Part shown: positions 17,769 through 26,137 of the stretch, one piece after another
Numbering within the stretch: position 1 is the first letter of the stretch
Layout of the letters: every line of letters begins with the position of its first letter
DNA from: Deltaproteobacteria bacterium
GTDB taxonomy: Bacteria > Desulfobacterota > Desulfobacteria > Desulfobacterales > JAUVKB01
NCBI GenBank assembly: GCA_030596405.1
Contig: JAUVKB010000001.1
Coordinates: 1-34,570, forward strand
Direction of reading: 5' to 3'
Length of the DNA stretch: 34,570 bases
Position numbers and translations under genes: made by a program
Notes under the pieces: generated by a model
Seen by the model: the letters and a program-made list of their open reading frames with translations, nothing else
Told to the model about the DNA's origin: nothing
Database searches by the model: none

Positions 17769-17857
17769 ATAACATATTTAATTTTGTCGATTAACAGCTT
17801 TTTATCATAATAATGCTTTTAAAATTTGGCTATAAAGAAAAAAGGAGAATTTAGACA

Positions 17858-18145
17858 ATGAAGCTCAGACCATTACAGGATCGAATTTTAGTACAACGTG
17901 TTGAAGAAGAGACAACAACTAAGGGAGGGATTATTATACCGGACTCGGCCAAGGAAAAACCGGCTGAAGGGAAAGTTGTCGCCGTCGGTTCCGGCAAGAT
18001 AGGAGAAGACGGCAAAAGGATTCCTCTTGAAATTAAGACCGGCGACCGAATCCTGTTCGGCAAATATTCGGGTACGGAGGTAAAGATTGAGGGCGAAGAG
18101 CATCTGATCATGCGTGAAGATGACGTTCTTGCTATAATCGAATAA
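17858..18145 (+). CDS. groES: Co-chaperonin GroES
   Basis: 95-residue cap protein of the GroEL chamber: MKLRPLQDRILVQRVEEETT, GGIIIPDSAKEKP (mobile loop region) and the C-terminal EDDVLAIIE. Strong ribosome-binding site AAGGAG upstream. First gene of the groESL operon, 29 bp before groEL. Confidence 0.97.
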   Translation: MKLRPLQDRILVQRVEEETTTKGGIIIPDSAKEKPAEGKVVAVGSGKIGEDGKRIPLEIKTGDRILFGKYSGTEVKIEGEEHLIMREDDVLAIIE

Positions 18146-18174
18146 TAATAATCAAAATGGAGGGATAGGTTAAG

Positions 18175-19821
18175 ATGTCTAAAGTAATAAAGTATAATAT
18201 GAAAGCCCGTGAAGCTATGCTCAACGGGGTTAAAACCCTTGCTGATGCGGTAGTTGTAACGCTCGGCCCTAAAGGACGAAATGTTGTTATTGATAAGTCG
18301 TGGGGTTCTCCTACGGTTACCAAGGACGGTGTTACTGTTGCCAAGGAAATTGAACTTGAAGATAAATTTGAAAATATGGGCGCCCAGATGGTGAAAGAAG
18401 TCGCCAGCAAAACAAGTGATATGGCTGGTGACGGCACTACAACGGCAACAATTTTGGCCAGAGCCATATATGAAGAAGGTCAAAAGCTTGTGGCGGCCGG
18501 AAATAATCCTATGGCAATTAAACGCGGCATCGACATGGCCGTTGAAACTGCCGTAAAAGAATTGCATAAAATGAGCAAACCGACCAAAGATCAGCGTGAA
18601 ATCGCCCAGATCGGCACTATTTCCGCAAACAGCGATGAAACTATCGGCAATATTATTGCCGAGGCCATGAACAAGGTAGGTAAAGAAGGCGTGATCACGG
18701 TTGAAGAGGCCAAGAGCATGGAAACCACTCTTGAAGTAGTGGAGGGTATGCAGTTTGATCGTGGATACCTTTCTCCATATTTTGTGACCGACGCGGAAAA
18801 AATGGTTGCTTCTTTAGAAAATCCTTTTATCCTTATCAGTGAGAAAAAAATCAGCAGCATGAAAGATCTTCTCCCCATACTTGAGCAGATCGCAAAGATG
18901 GGAAGACCCCTTATGATTATTGCAGAGGATGTGGAAGGTGAAGCGCTTGCTACCCTGGTTGTTAATAAATTAAGAGGCACGTTGCAGGTGGCTGCGGTTA
19001 AAGCTCCCGGATTTGGCGACAGAAGAAAAGCCATGCTTGAGGATGTTGCAATTTTAACAGGCGGCCAGCTTGTTTCCGAAGATTTGGGCATCAAAATGGA
19101 GAATCTCACCGTTACGGATCTCGGCAGCGCCAAACGCATTTCCATAGACAAAGACAACACCACTATCGTAGACGGAGCAGGTTCACGCAGCGATCTTGAA
19201 GGCCGCGTGAAGCAGATACGTGCGCAGGTCGAAGAGACTACGTCGGATTACGATCGTGAAAAACTCCAGGAACGCCTTGCCAAACTTATAGGAGCCGTAG
19301 CTGTTATTAACGTGGGCGCTGCGACTGAGACTGAGATGAAGGAAAAGAAAGCCCGCGTTGAAGACGCGTTAAATGCTACCCGTGCTGCCGTTGAAGAAGG
19401 CGTCGTGCCTGGTGGAGGCGTAGCGCTTGTACGCTGCATTGAAGCAATGGACAAGTTGAAACCAAAGGCCGAGCAAAAACTGGGGGTAAAAGTCGTCATG
19501 CGGGCGGTTGAAGAGCCATTGCGGCAGATTGTCAACAACGCCGGCCTCGAAGGTTCCGTTGTAATCGCTAAGGTAAAAGAAGGAAGCGGCGCTTTCGGCT
19601 ACAACGCAGACTCCAAAACATATGAAAACCTGATTGAAGCAGGCGTCATTGATCCGACCAAGGTGGTCCGGTATGCACTGCAAAATGCAGGCAGCGTTGC
19701 ATCCTTGATGTTGACAACAGAGGCTATGATCGCCGACAAGCCTGAAGAAAAATCAGATATGGCCATGCCGGGCGGCGCCCCTGGAATGGGCGGAATGGGT
19801 GGAATGGGCGGAATGATGTAA
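18175..19821 (+). CDS. groEL: Chaperonin GroEL
   Basis: 548 residues, standard length. ATP-binding motifs GPKGRNVVIDKSWGSPTVTK and DMAGDGTTTATILARAI, the apical domain, and a C-terminal GGM repeat tail (GMGGMGGMGGMM) are all present. Folds cytosolic proteins with GroES. AGGAGG-like site (GGAGGG) before the ATG. A strong terminator follows. Confidence 0.98.
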   Translation: MSKVIKYNMKAREAMLNGVKTLADAVVVTLGPKGRNVVIDKSWGSPTVTKDGVTVAKEIELEDKFENMGAQMVKEVASKTSDMAGDGTTTATILARAIYEEGQKLVAAGNNPMAIKRGIDMAVETAVKELHKMSKPTKDQREIAQIGTISANSDETIGNIIAEAMNKVGKEGVITVEEAKSMETTLEVVEGMQFDRGYLSPYFVTDAEKMVASLENPFILISEKKISSMKDLLPILEQIAKMGRPLMIIAEDVEGEALATLVVNKLRGTLQVAAVKAPGFGDRRKAMLEDVAILTGGQLVSEDLGIKMENLTVTDLGSAKRISIDKDNTTIVDGAGSRSDLEGRVKQIRAQVEETTSDYDREKLQERLAKLIGAVAVINVGAATETEMKEKKARVEDALNATRAAVEEGVVPGGGVALVRCIEAMDKLKPKAEQKLGVKVVMRAVEEPLRQIVNNAGLEGSVVIAKVKEGSGAFGYNADSKTYENLIEAGVIDPTKVVRYALQNAGSVASLMLTTEAMIADKPEEKSDMAMPGGAPGMGGMGGMGGMM

Positions 19822-19852
19822 ATCGCCCTTATTTATAATTTATATTGATCTT

Positions 19853-19895
19853 AATAAAGTCCTTATGTGTTTTGCATAAGGGCTTTATTGTTTTT
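19853..19895 (+). terminator. Intrinsic terminator of groESL
   Basis: AATAAAGTCCTTATG pairs with CATAAGGGCTTTATT across a 7-nt loop (one G-T wobble), followed by GTTTTT. It starts about 30 bp after the groEL stop. Confidence 0.9.
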
Positions 19896-20017
19896 AGCGG
19901 GCGGATAGCATTGAAAAGCTTGACAAATTTTTCATAAACAGGTTAATATATTATATAATGCAACGGCAAAGGTCGCCGTCTGGTAAAAGCTTTGGGGGGC
20001 GAATTGAGCTTAGACTA

Positions 20018-20164
20018 ATGAAATATACCTGCGTCGATTATAGATTAGAAATGACCCTCCTGGGTCTTAGAAGGCGTCTGGGTCAGGATGGCTTGGGCGA
20101 CAAAGAAAGAAAAGATATCCTTTTACAAATACAAAAGATTGAAGCTGACATGGGTATTGATTAA
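20018..20164 (+). CDS. Small conserved-looking hypothetical protein
   Basis: 48 residues (MKYTCVDYRLEMTLLGLRRR...ADMGID) rich in Leu, Arg and Asp, likely two amphipathic helices, no membrane segment. I recall similar short proteins in sulfate reducers but cannot name a family. An in-frame ATG at 19958 would add 20 basic residues; neither start has a good ribosome-binding site. It follows the groESL terminator, so it has its own promoter or is not expressed from groESL. Confidence 0.5.
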   Translation: MKYTCVDYRLEMTLLGLRRRLGQDGLGDKERKDILLQIQKIEADMGID

Positions 20165-20220
20165 TTCTCTTACTACGGAAATATGCTCGGAATTACATGC
20201 AAAGGTAAAACTTGTTCTAA

Positions 20221-21132
20221 ATGACTCTGATAAATATTGCACCGAGACTCTATCTTATTTCGCTTGACCAGAATCTGCCCGGATTCATTTCTTTTATTGG
20301 GGCGTGGCTTTATAAAGGGGAAAAAACTTTTTTAGTGGATCCGGGGCCTTCCGCCACCATACCAAACCTTATGAAATCTTTGGCAGAGCTTGAAGTACAA
20401 CACCTTGACGCAATCCTTTTGACACATATCCATATCGATCATGCAGGAGGTATCGGAGATCTTAGTTCCTGTTTTCCCGATACTCCGATAGTCTGCCACA
20501 AGTTAGGCATTAAACATCTGGCGGAACCTTCCCGTTTATGGGAAGGAAGTCTTAAAACCCTGGGCAAGACGGCCGAAGCTTATGGGCCTATCAGTCCTGT
20601 TTCTTCTGATCAGCTTTTTGATGCGGCCAACTTCCAGGATGGTATAATCACACCTGTTCTTACTCCGGGACATGCCGCGCATCATGTAAGCTATATATTG
20701 GAACCTTATCTTTTTGCAGGCGAGACAGGAGGTGTTTTTATAGATATTCCAGGCGGGCGATTTTATCTTAGGCCGGCCACCCCCCCACCGTTTTTTTTAG
20801 ACACGTGTATTTAGTGTATGGATGTGCTGTTAGACAGCAAGCCCGAGAAAATATGCTATGGCCATTTCGGCATGCAGGATAATGCTGTAAAGATGTTGAA
20901 AATGCATAGAGAACAGCTTTTTCTCTGGAAAAATATTATCGATGATGAAATAAAAAATTCCCGCCCGGAAGAATTTGTTGATGCATGTATAGACAGACTT
21001 TTAAAGAATGACCCATTTTTAAAAGGATTTTTCGATATGGGTAAAGACGTTCAGGAAAGAGAGTGGGGATTTTTGAAAAACAGTGTCAAGGGGTATAAAG
21101 GATATTTAAAAACCGTCGCTGACAATCCTTAA
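20221..21132 (+). pseudogene. MBL-fold metallo-hydrolase interrupted by in-frame TAG
   Basis: Two parts in one frame. Residues 1-197 (20221-20811) carry the metallo-beta-lactamase fold with HIHIDHAGG (His69, His71, Asp73, His74) and TPGHAAHHV. A TAG follows at 20812-20814, then TGT and ATG (20818), and the frame continues for another 104 codons with KICYGHFGM, where the last metal-ligand His of this family normally lies. The frame is kept across the stop and the C-terminal part still looks protein-like, so the lesion is a single nonsense codon, not a frameshift. It may be a recent pseudogene, a sequencing error, or readthrough. The two halves might also be made separately, but the first would lack its last ligand. 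Confidence 0.75.
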
Positions 21133-21873
21133 TCCTTCCAGGGTCAAGTCCGGTTCTACAGATTCGATTGTTTCTGAGACATTATTCAGGAGTGATGCCA
21201 TGCCGCCTGTGGCAATTACCTTTGGATTTGAGGCCATTTCGATTTTCATCCGTTGAACAATTCCGTCCACAAGCCCGGCATACCCAAAAATTATACCCGC
21301 CTTTATACTGCTTGTTGTATCTTTCCCGATTACCTGCGTGGGAGGAACAAAGATTTCGACCCTTGGCAGTTTAGATGCTTTTTTAAACAGCGCCTCCGAG
21401 GAGATCATGATTCCCGGACTTATAGCGCCGCCGAGATACTCCCCCCTGGCAGAAATGGAATCAAAGGTCGTGGCAGTGCCGAAATCTATAACAATAAGGC
21501 TGGTTTTGTATTTTTGAAAGGCTGCTATCGCATTAACTATCCTGTCTGCTCCAACTTCTTCGGGGTTGTGGTAAAGTATAGGCATTTGAGTAACGGATCC
21601 GGCATCGACCCAGCAGGGCTCATGCCCCAAATATTTTCGGCAAAAAGAATCTAAAATGGTTACCATGGGTGGAACTACACAGGAAATAACGGTTTTGCCG
21701 ATGCTCCCTGTATTAATGCTGCTTCCGGCAAAAAGATTGGTTGCCAGAATGTTAAATTCATCTTCCGTTGTATCTTTTTCAGTGCGTATACGCCAGTTTT
21801 TAACCAGACGATTACCACTATAAACACCCATCACGGTATTTGTATTTCCAACATCGATAACCAGGAGCATCAT
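21106..21873 (-). CDS. coaX: Type III pantothenate kinase
   Basis: 255-residue ASKHA-fold kinase catalysing the first step of coenzyme A synthesis. Motifs LLVIDVGNTNTVMGVY (phosphate 1), GADRIVNAIAA and VIDFGTATTFDSIS (phosphate 2), then GGAISPGI. Type III enzymes are not feedback-inhibited by CoA and need a monovalent cation. Two adjacent ATGs (21873 and 21870) are possible starts. The 3' end overlaps the 3' end of the interrupted hydrolase by 27 bp in convergent orientation. Confidence 0.95.
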   Translation of the reverse strand: MMLLVIDVGNTNTVMGVYSGNRLVKNWRIRTEKDTTEDEFNILATNLFAGSSINTGSIGKTVISCVVPPMVTILDSFCRKYLGHEPCWVDAGSVTQMPILYHNPEEVGADRIVNAIAAFQKYKTSLIVIDFGTATTFDSISARGEYLGGAISPGIMISSEALFKKASKLPRVEIFVPPTQVIGKDTTSSIKAGIIFGYAGLVDGIVQRMKIEMASNPKVIATGGMASLLNNVSETIESVEPDLTLEGLRIVSDGF

Positions 21874-21916
21874 TATATAAATATTTCTCCATTAAAGGAA
21901 CAGCTAAAATAACAAA

Positions 21917-22570
21917 CTAAAATAACAACAAGAGACCGCAAGCCTCTTGATTCTGCTTGACGGTTCCCCCAAAAAGACCGGCAATATTTTCTAACCTCGA
22001 CCATTTTTCCGATGAAGATATGTTCTGGAAAAATTCGGTTTTGTCTGCAAAATTTCCATCACATGAGAGTTGGACACCAATTTTGTCTTCCGTTTTACTA
22101 AGGTGAATATCTATCCGCCCTCCTTCAGACATCAAATCCAGGCAGCATTCAAAACATGCCAACAATCCCATCTGTAGATGAACCGGATTTGTTTCAACAG
22201 CAATGGCTTGATCCGGGGGGTGAAGCTTTAAAACAACGTTTTTTAACCTGGCAAATCGCTGTGATAAATCGACCAGCACTTCAACTGTTTCATAAAGGTC
22301 GATTTTTGATGTGGTTTCGTCCGTGCTATGGGCGAATTTGTTAAGGCGGGATGTCAATTCCACTCCCCGTTGAATCTGTTCCTTTATGACGGACAGGGCT
22401 TTTTTTATTTTTTCCTCATGAGGGAGAGGCGCCTCTTGCAGCATAAACATCAGATCTTCCATAAGACCGGAAGATTCTTTTATGATCGCCAGAACATTTT
22501 TCATTTCATGGGTAACGCCCGCAGTTATTTTTCCAAAAAATGCGATTTCTTTATAATCTGATTCTTTCAT
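21917..22570 (-). CDS. Histidine kinase-like protein with degenerate ATPase domain
   Basis: 217 residues. A HisKA-like dimerisation helix carries GKITAGVTHEMKNVLAI with a phospho-acceptor-like His21. The following HATPase-like region keeps the general layout but lacks a clear N box (NxxxNA) and the DxGxG box; only a weak AGLFGGTV tail remains. It may act as a phosphotransfer or scaffold partner for the response regulator immediately upstream instead of as an active kinase. Good GAGG site before the ATG at 22570. No sensor or membrane segment. Confidence 0.65.
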   Translation of the reverse strand: MKESDYKEIAFFGKITAGVTHEMKNVLAIIKESSGLMEDLMFMLQEAPLPHEEKIKKALSVIKEQIQRGVELTSRLNKFAHSTDETTSKIDLYETVEVLVDLSQRFARLKNVVLKLHPPDQAIAVETNPVHLQMGLLACFECCLDLMSEGGRIDIHLSKTEDKIGVQLSCDGNFADKTEFFQNISSSEKWSRLENIAGLFGGTVKQNQEACGLLLLF

Positions 22571-22599
22571 GATATTTCCTCAAAACACGCCTTGTTCCA

Positions 22600-22968
22600 T
22601 TATCGGCTATTAATCGCTTCTTGCATTTTCTTGATTAATTCATCGATATTTAACGGTTTCATCAAGTAATCATACGCGCTTTCCAGCATCGTTTCAATTT
22701 CTTGCTCAGTAGAACCATGTCCGGTCAGAAGAATAACCGGAATTTGTGAGTTTATAGCTTTAATCCTCTGAAGAACTTCCAGACCTCCCAGGCCCGGCAT
22801 CATAACATCCAAAACTACTATATCCGGAGAATCATTTTCAATGATTCGCAGCGCTATCTCACCGTTTGTGGCGACCTGAACATTTATTCCTCTCAAATCG
22901 AGCCTTTCCGCCAAAGTCGTGACAAATTCTTCCTCATCATCAACAAGTACAACTTTCCAGTCGGCCAT
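22600..22968 (-). CDS. Single-domain response regulator
   Basis: 122-residue CheY-like receiver with acidic pair Asp10/Asp11, phospho-acceptor Asp54 in IVVLDVMMPG, Thr in LLTGHG and Lys in YLMKPLN. No output domain, so it acts through protein contact or as a phosphorelay step. The start codon directly follows the stop of the dCache kinase, so the two are coupled and probably a pair. Confidence 0.92.
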   Translation of the reverse strand: MADWKVVLVDDEEEFVTTLAERLDLRGINVQVATNGEIALRIIENDSPDIVVLDVMMPGLGGLEVLQRIKAINSQIPVILLTGHGSTEQEIETMLESAYDYLMKPLNIDELIKKMQEAINSR

Positions 22969-24699
22969 TTATCCCCCCTGTTCATTTTTGGGTTTTTTCA
23001 GCAAATAAACTGTAAAGGTCGTGCCCTCTCTTTCCTGGCTCTGCACCTTGAAATCCCCGCCTAGTTTTTTTACAATTCCATAGGTGATAGGAAGCCCCAG
23101 ACCGGTGCCGGTCCCCTTTTTGGTCGTAAAAAAAGGTTCAAATATATGATGGAGAACATCTTCCGACATACCGCATCCATTATCCCTGATAGAGACACCA
23201 ACAGTATCGGCATCGTTATCCCATGTTGTGATAGTAATCTGTCCGCCATCTTCCACAGCGGCAAAAGCATTCGTGAGGATATTAAGGAAAACCTGTTGGA
23301 GTTGCCCCCTGTCTGAAGATATATGGGGCAAATCATCCGCAAGGTTGATGTTTAGATTGATTTTTCGATACAAGGCTTCCCTTTCAAGAAAGCCGATCAC
23401 CTCTTTAATGATTTTATTCAGATCCAACACCTCAAAAAGCACTTCTAAACGGCGTGCAAAACCCAACAGGCGATGGGTAATAGTTTTGCAACGTTCAACT
23501 GATTGAATAATCGATTCCGTCAGCTCAAGCAGCTTCGCTTTTTTTTTGAAATCCGGAGTAAATTCGACTATATCCTTCATTAAGCCGGCTTTTTCATTGA
23601 TTATGGCCATTGGGTTGTTAATTTCATGGGCTACGCCGGCGGCCAGTCTTCCGATGGATGAAAGCTTGTGGCTGTGTTCCAGCTCCCTGAGGGCCGACTC
23701 CCGCTTTTCAACAGCTTCTCGAATCTGTCTGACCAATATACCTGTAAGCTTGATAATTACTAAAATAATCACCACAATGCTGACGATAAAGATAAAGAAC
23801 ATTTTGTTTTTAAGCGTATACCACGACTTTAAAACAACGGAATGTGGTTTGATTGCAACCAGTGTATAATCATACTCCATAAAATGGTTGTAGGCCAAAA
23901 ACACATCAACCCCACGAGGATCTTTTGTTTCTATCACGCTGGTTCCGCTGTGTTTTGTCTGGGGAATTAAAAAGGGGCAATGTTCCAGTATTTTCCCGTA
24001 AAATTTAGAGTTGGTCTGAAAAATGCCTTCCCGGTTTATTAAGAAGGCATCACTTTTTGGGTCAAGTTCCATGGAAGAAATAAGATTGTCAAATCTGTAA
24101 GTATCGATTGTGGCGCGCAGTGTCCAGGCCTTGTCTCTTGCCGATAAATGCTGAGCGGCAACAGCAATGTGGGGAAACTTGCGGTATCCCATAAAAACGT
24201 CACTGACATATTCACCCCTTAACTGGGCCTCCTGAAACCAGCTCTGCTCGGAATAGTTTTTTCCCAAAAGTTCATAAGGGCCGCAATAACTTACCTGTAT
24301 GCCGTGGTCATCAATCACTCCCAAATCGACAAACCCACCGAATTCCTTTTTTAAAACCAGCAAAATATGACTCAGCGTCTTAGTATTCGACAACTCCTCA
24401 AAACGATAAGCAGATGCGATGAATTTTACGGTAGAGAGCCGTTCTTCCAATAAAAGTTCAAAGGAATGCCTTGTCTTGTCCGACATTATACGTAAGGGGT
24501 TGATCGTTTCGTTTTTAAGCTCTGTCTGATATTGATGATAATTAATGGCTGCCATGACAGTAATGGGAACAATAGTCACCACGATCATTAATACAATCAT
24601 ATTTCTGCGAAGTTTATGGCGGCGAATTGGAGAGATATTTTCATCATTGTAATACAATAAGCCTCTGGTTAAAGTGCTTATCCATTTATTAATACCCAT
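22969..24699 (-). CDS. dCache-domain sensor histidine kinase
   Basis: 576 residues: membrane helix 1 (about 33-53), a periplasmic double-Cache sensor (about 55-295, with YSEQSWFQEAQLRGEYVSDV), membrane helix 2 (about 299-323), HisKA with His358 in GVAHEINNPM, and a complete HATPase (N box FLNILTNAFAAVEDG, G1 DNGCGM, F box FEPFFTTK, G2 GTGLGL). Cache domains sense small molecules outside the membrane; the ligand is unknown. Its partner is probably the receiver encoded next, and possibly also the NtrC-type regulator 1.4 kb upstream. Confidence 0.93.
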   Translation of the reverse strand: MGINKWISTLTRGLLYYNDENISPIRRHKLRRNMIVLMIVVTIVPITVMAAINYHQYQTELKNETINPLRIMSDKTRHSFELLLEERLSTVKFIASAYRFEELSNTKTLSHILLVLKKEFGGFVDLGVIDDHGIQVSYCGPYELLGKNYSEQSWFQEAQLRGEYVSDVFMGYRKFPHIAVAAQHLSARDKAWTLRATIDTYRFDNLISSMELDPKSDAFLINREGIFQTNSKFYGKILEHCPFLIPQTKHSGTSVIETKDPRGVDVFLAYNHFMEYDYTLVAIKPHSVVLKSWYTLKNKMFFIFIVSIVVIILVIIKLTGILVRQIREAVEKRESALRELEHSHKLSSIGRLAAGVAHEINNPMAIINEKAGLMKDIVEFTPDFKKKAKLLELTESIIQSVERCKTITHRLLGFARRLEVLFEVLDLNKIIKEVIGFLEREALYRKINLNINLADDLPHISSDRGQLQQVFLNILTNAFAAVEDGGQITITTWDNDADTVGVSIRDNGCGMSEDVLHHIFEPFFTTKKGTGTGLGLPITYGIVKKLGGDFKVQSQEREGTTFTVYLLKKPKNEQGG

Positions 24700-24723
24700 T
24701 ATTACCTCGCAGTGGCAGACTTT

Positions 24724-25533
24724 TTATAGGCAGATTCCATATTGTTTTGTTTTAACAACGGATTCTTTGAGATACTGAAAAACACCGGCCCCTTCTTTAG
24801 AAGCTTTTTCCTTTCCCATGACGACCAGGTTAACAAAATTTATTTTCTCTTTGTTTAAACTGCTGATCTGTTCATCAATGAGCTTTATGGTATTGCTGAA
24901 TGTGCTGTAAACAACAAAGGGACCGAACAAGATTTCTCCGTCCTTTTTTTTGGTTAACGCGCCGATAACATTTTGATCCGGCAGTTTAAAGACTTTTGGC
25001 GGAGAAATATATCCAAGCAGCTCGGCAAAAAGGGCAAGGGATTCTATTACGCCGTCTTTATTCCCTATTTCCAGAGCTGTTGCCGCGTCTTTTTCGATTT
25101 CATCCATGTCAGACTCGTCAAAGGAAAGGTCGAGCATGTCGATACATTCTTTTTGGATAATTTTGACGGTCTCTTCTTTTTTGCTGATAATAACATCAGC
25201 ATCGTTTAATATTTTAATTATATTTCGCACGCTCAGCATTTCTTTGACCGAGGGGCTTTTTCGCAGCCCGATATCTTCCGCCGAGGTGTTGTAAATGGCA
25301 AGATCATTATCGAGCACCAGAATCTTTTCCTTACCGGAATTATCTTTCATAATGTAAAGATCAAGATCCCGCTCCCGCCTAAACATGCAAGAGCGCATTT
25401 CAAGGAGCAACCGCATTGTTTTTTTGTCAACCTTATGGGTGCCGTCAACAGGAGAGATATCGATAGACTTTAACACCTTACTGGCCAACCGGTCTATCGT
25501 AATTTTTTTTAAAAGATTTTTTTTAAACGTCAT
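24724..25533 (-). CDS. Protein of unknown function upstream of the dCache kinase
   Basis: 269 residues, soluble, rich in Lys, Asp and Glu, with no membrane segment or motif I recognise. The first part (about 1-110) has alternating charged helices and strands; the second (about 175-269) includes FGPFVVYSTFSNTIKLIDEQ and ends in KQYGICL. It sits 25 bp upstream of the kinase on the same strand and is the first gene of that apparent operon, so a role in the same signalling pathway is likely, but this rests on position only. Confidence 0.6.
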   Translation of the reverse strand: MTFKKNLLKKITIDRLASKVLKSIDISPVDGTHKVDKKTMRLLLEMRSCMFRRERDLDLYIMKDNSGKEKILVLDNDLAIYNTSAEDIGLRKSPSVKEMLSVRNIIKILNDADVIISKKEETVKIIQKECIDMLDLSFDESDMDEIEKDAATALEIGNKDGVIESLALFAELLGYISPPKVFKLPDQNVIGALTKKKDGEILFGPFVVYSTFSNTIKLIDEQISSLNKEKINFVNLVVMGKEKASKEGAGVFQYLKESVVKTKQYGICL

Positions 25534-26121
25534 GATACGTTTATCCCCTTTGCTCGACCCAACATCCGGCGCTTAAAACAGATAGTTTTTATTAAATTTA
25601 CCATCCGGATAAAACATACAAACCATCCTTTGCGCAACCGTTTGAGTTTTATAAATTTTCTATTCCTAAAAGAGGACTTATGGCAAAGATATATAAAGCC
25701 TCTATAGTTACGCGATTTTCAATGGGTGGAAGTTTATGATAAATTTGTTTATATGTCAAATATGTCGGTATGCCGCTGCAGGGTAACCGCATTTGGAATT
25801 TATGGTCTAAAAGCCATAACCTGTTAAAATACTGTGGGATTTTATCAATGGAAGGTAAGGATGTCACAAACAGAAATTCCAACAATCGCTAAATACCGGC
25901 CTCAAGATGACCGCAAATCGCTCGTGACCCTATAAGGAATCATCAGGTGCACAGTATGTCACTTGGGGCCGGGTACTTACGACATGACTGTTCTTAAATA
26001 TTCCCATATAGATTGATTTTGATTTTTTTTCAAATAACATAAATCACGACCGCTTTTGCGTATAAAGCCACCCGCTTCTGATGGCAGGAGGAACAAAAAT
26101 GCCTTTATTTACAAAAAAAAC
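25534..26121. other. 588-bp gap without a supported gene
   Basis: Holds a solo ISAs1-type end (25779-25796), then AT-rich sequence with stops in all frames I read. Near its right side (about 26088-26124) a good GGAGG is followed by an ATG and a 10-codon frame (MPLFTKKTYP) that runs into the terminator hairpin, probably the start of a lost gene. It also should contain the promoter for the minus-strand signalling operon, which I could not place. Confidence 0.5.
25779..25796 (+). repeat. Solo ISAs1-like terminal repeat
   Basis: CAGGGTAACCGCATTTGG is identical over 18 bp to the inverse complement of 17207-17224. No matching partner end or transposase frame was found nearby, so this is a leftover end of a decayed insertion. 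Confidence 0.6.
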
Positions 26122-26137
26122 TTACCCGTAAGTTTTT
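26116..26137. terminator. Bidirectional intrinsic terminator
   Basis: AAAAACTTAC / GTAAGTTTTT with a short C-rich loop, flanked by A- and T-tracts on both sides. It overlaps the last codons of the NtrC-type regulator and would terminate its transcript. Confidence 0.6.

Noticed and set aside
17851..18567. Long open frame antisense to groESL (238 codons)
   Set aside because: It mirrors the two chaperonin genes, has no ribosome-binding site and an unnatural composition; it is a shadow of groESL.
20812..20814. Pyrrolysine readthrough as the explanation of the TAG
   Set aside because: No pyl genes in the window and the protein family is not one known to use Pyl; kept only as a test in the findings.
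25649..25885. 78-codon minus-strand frame in the 588-bp gap
   Set aside because: No ribosome-binding site, no recognisable family, and it crosses the solo IS end.
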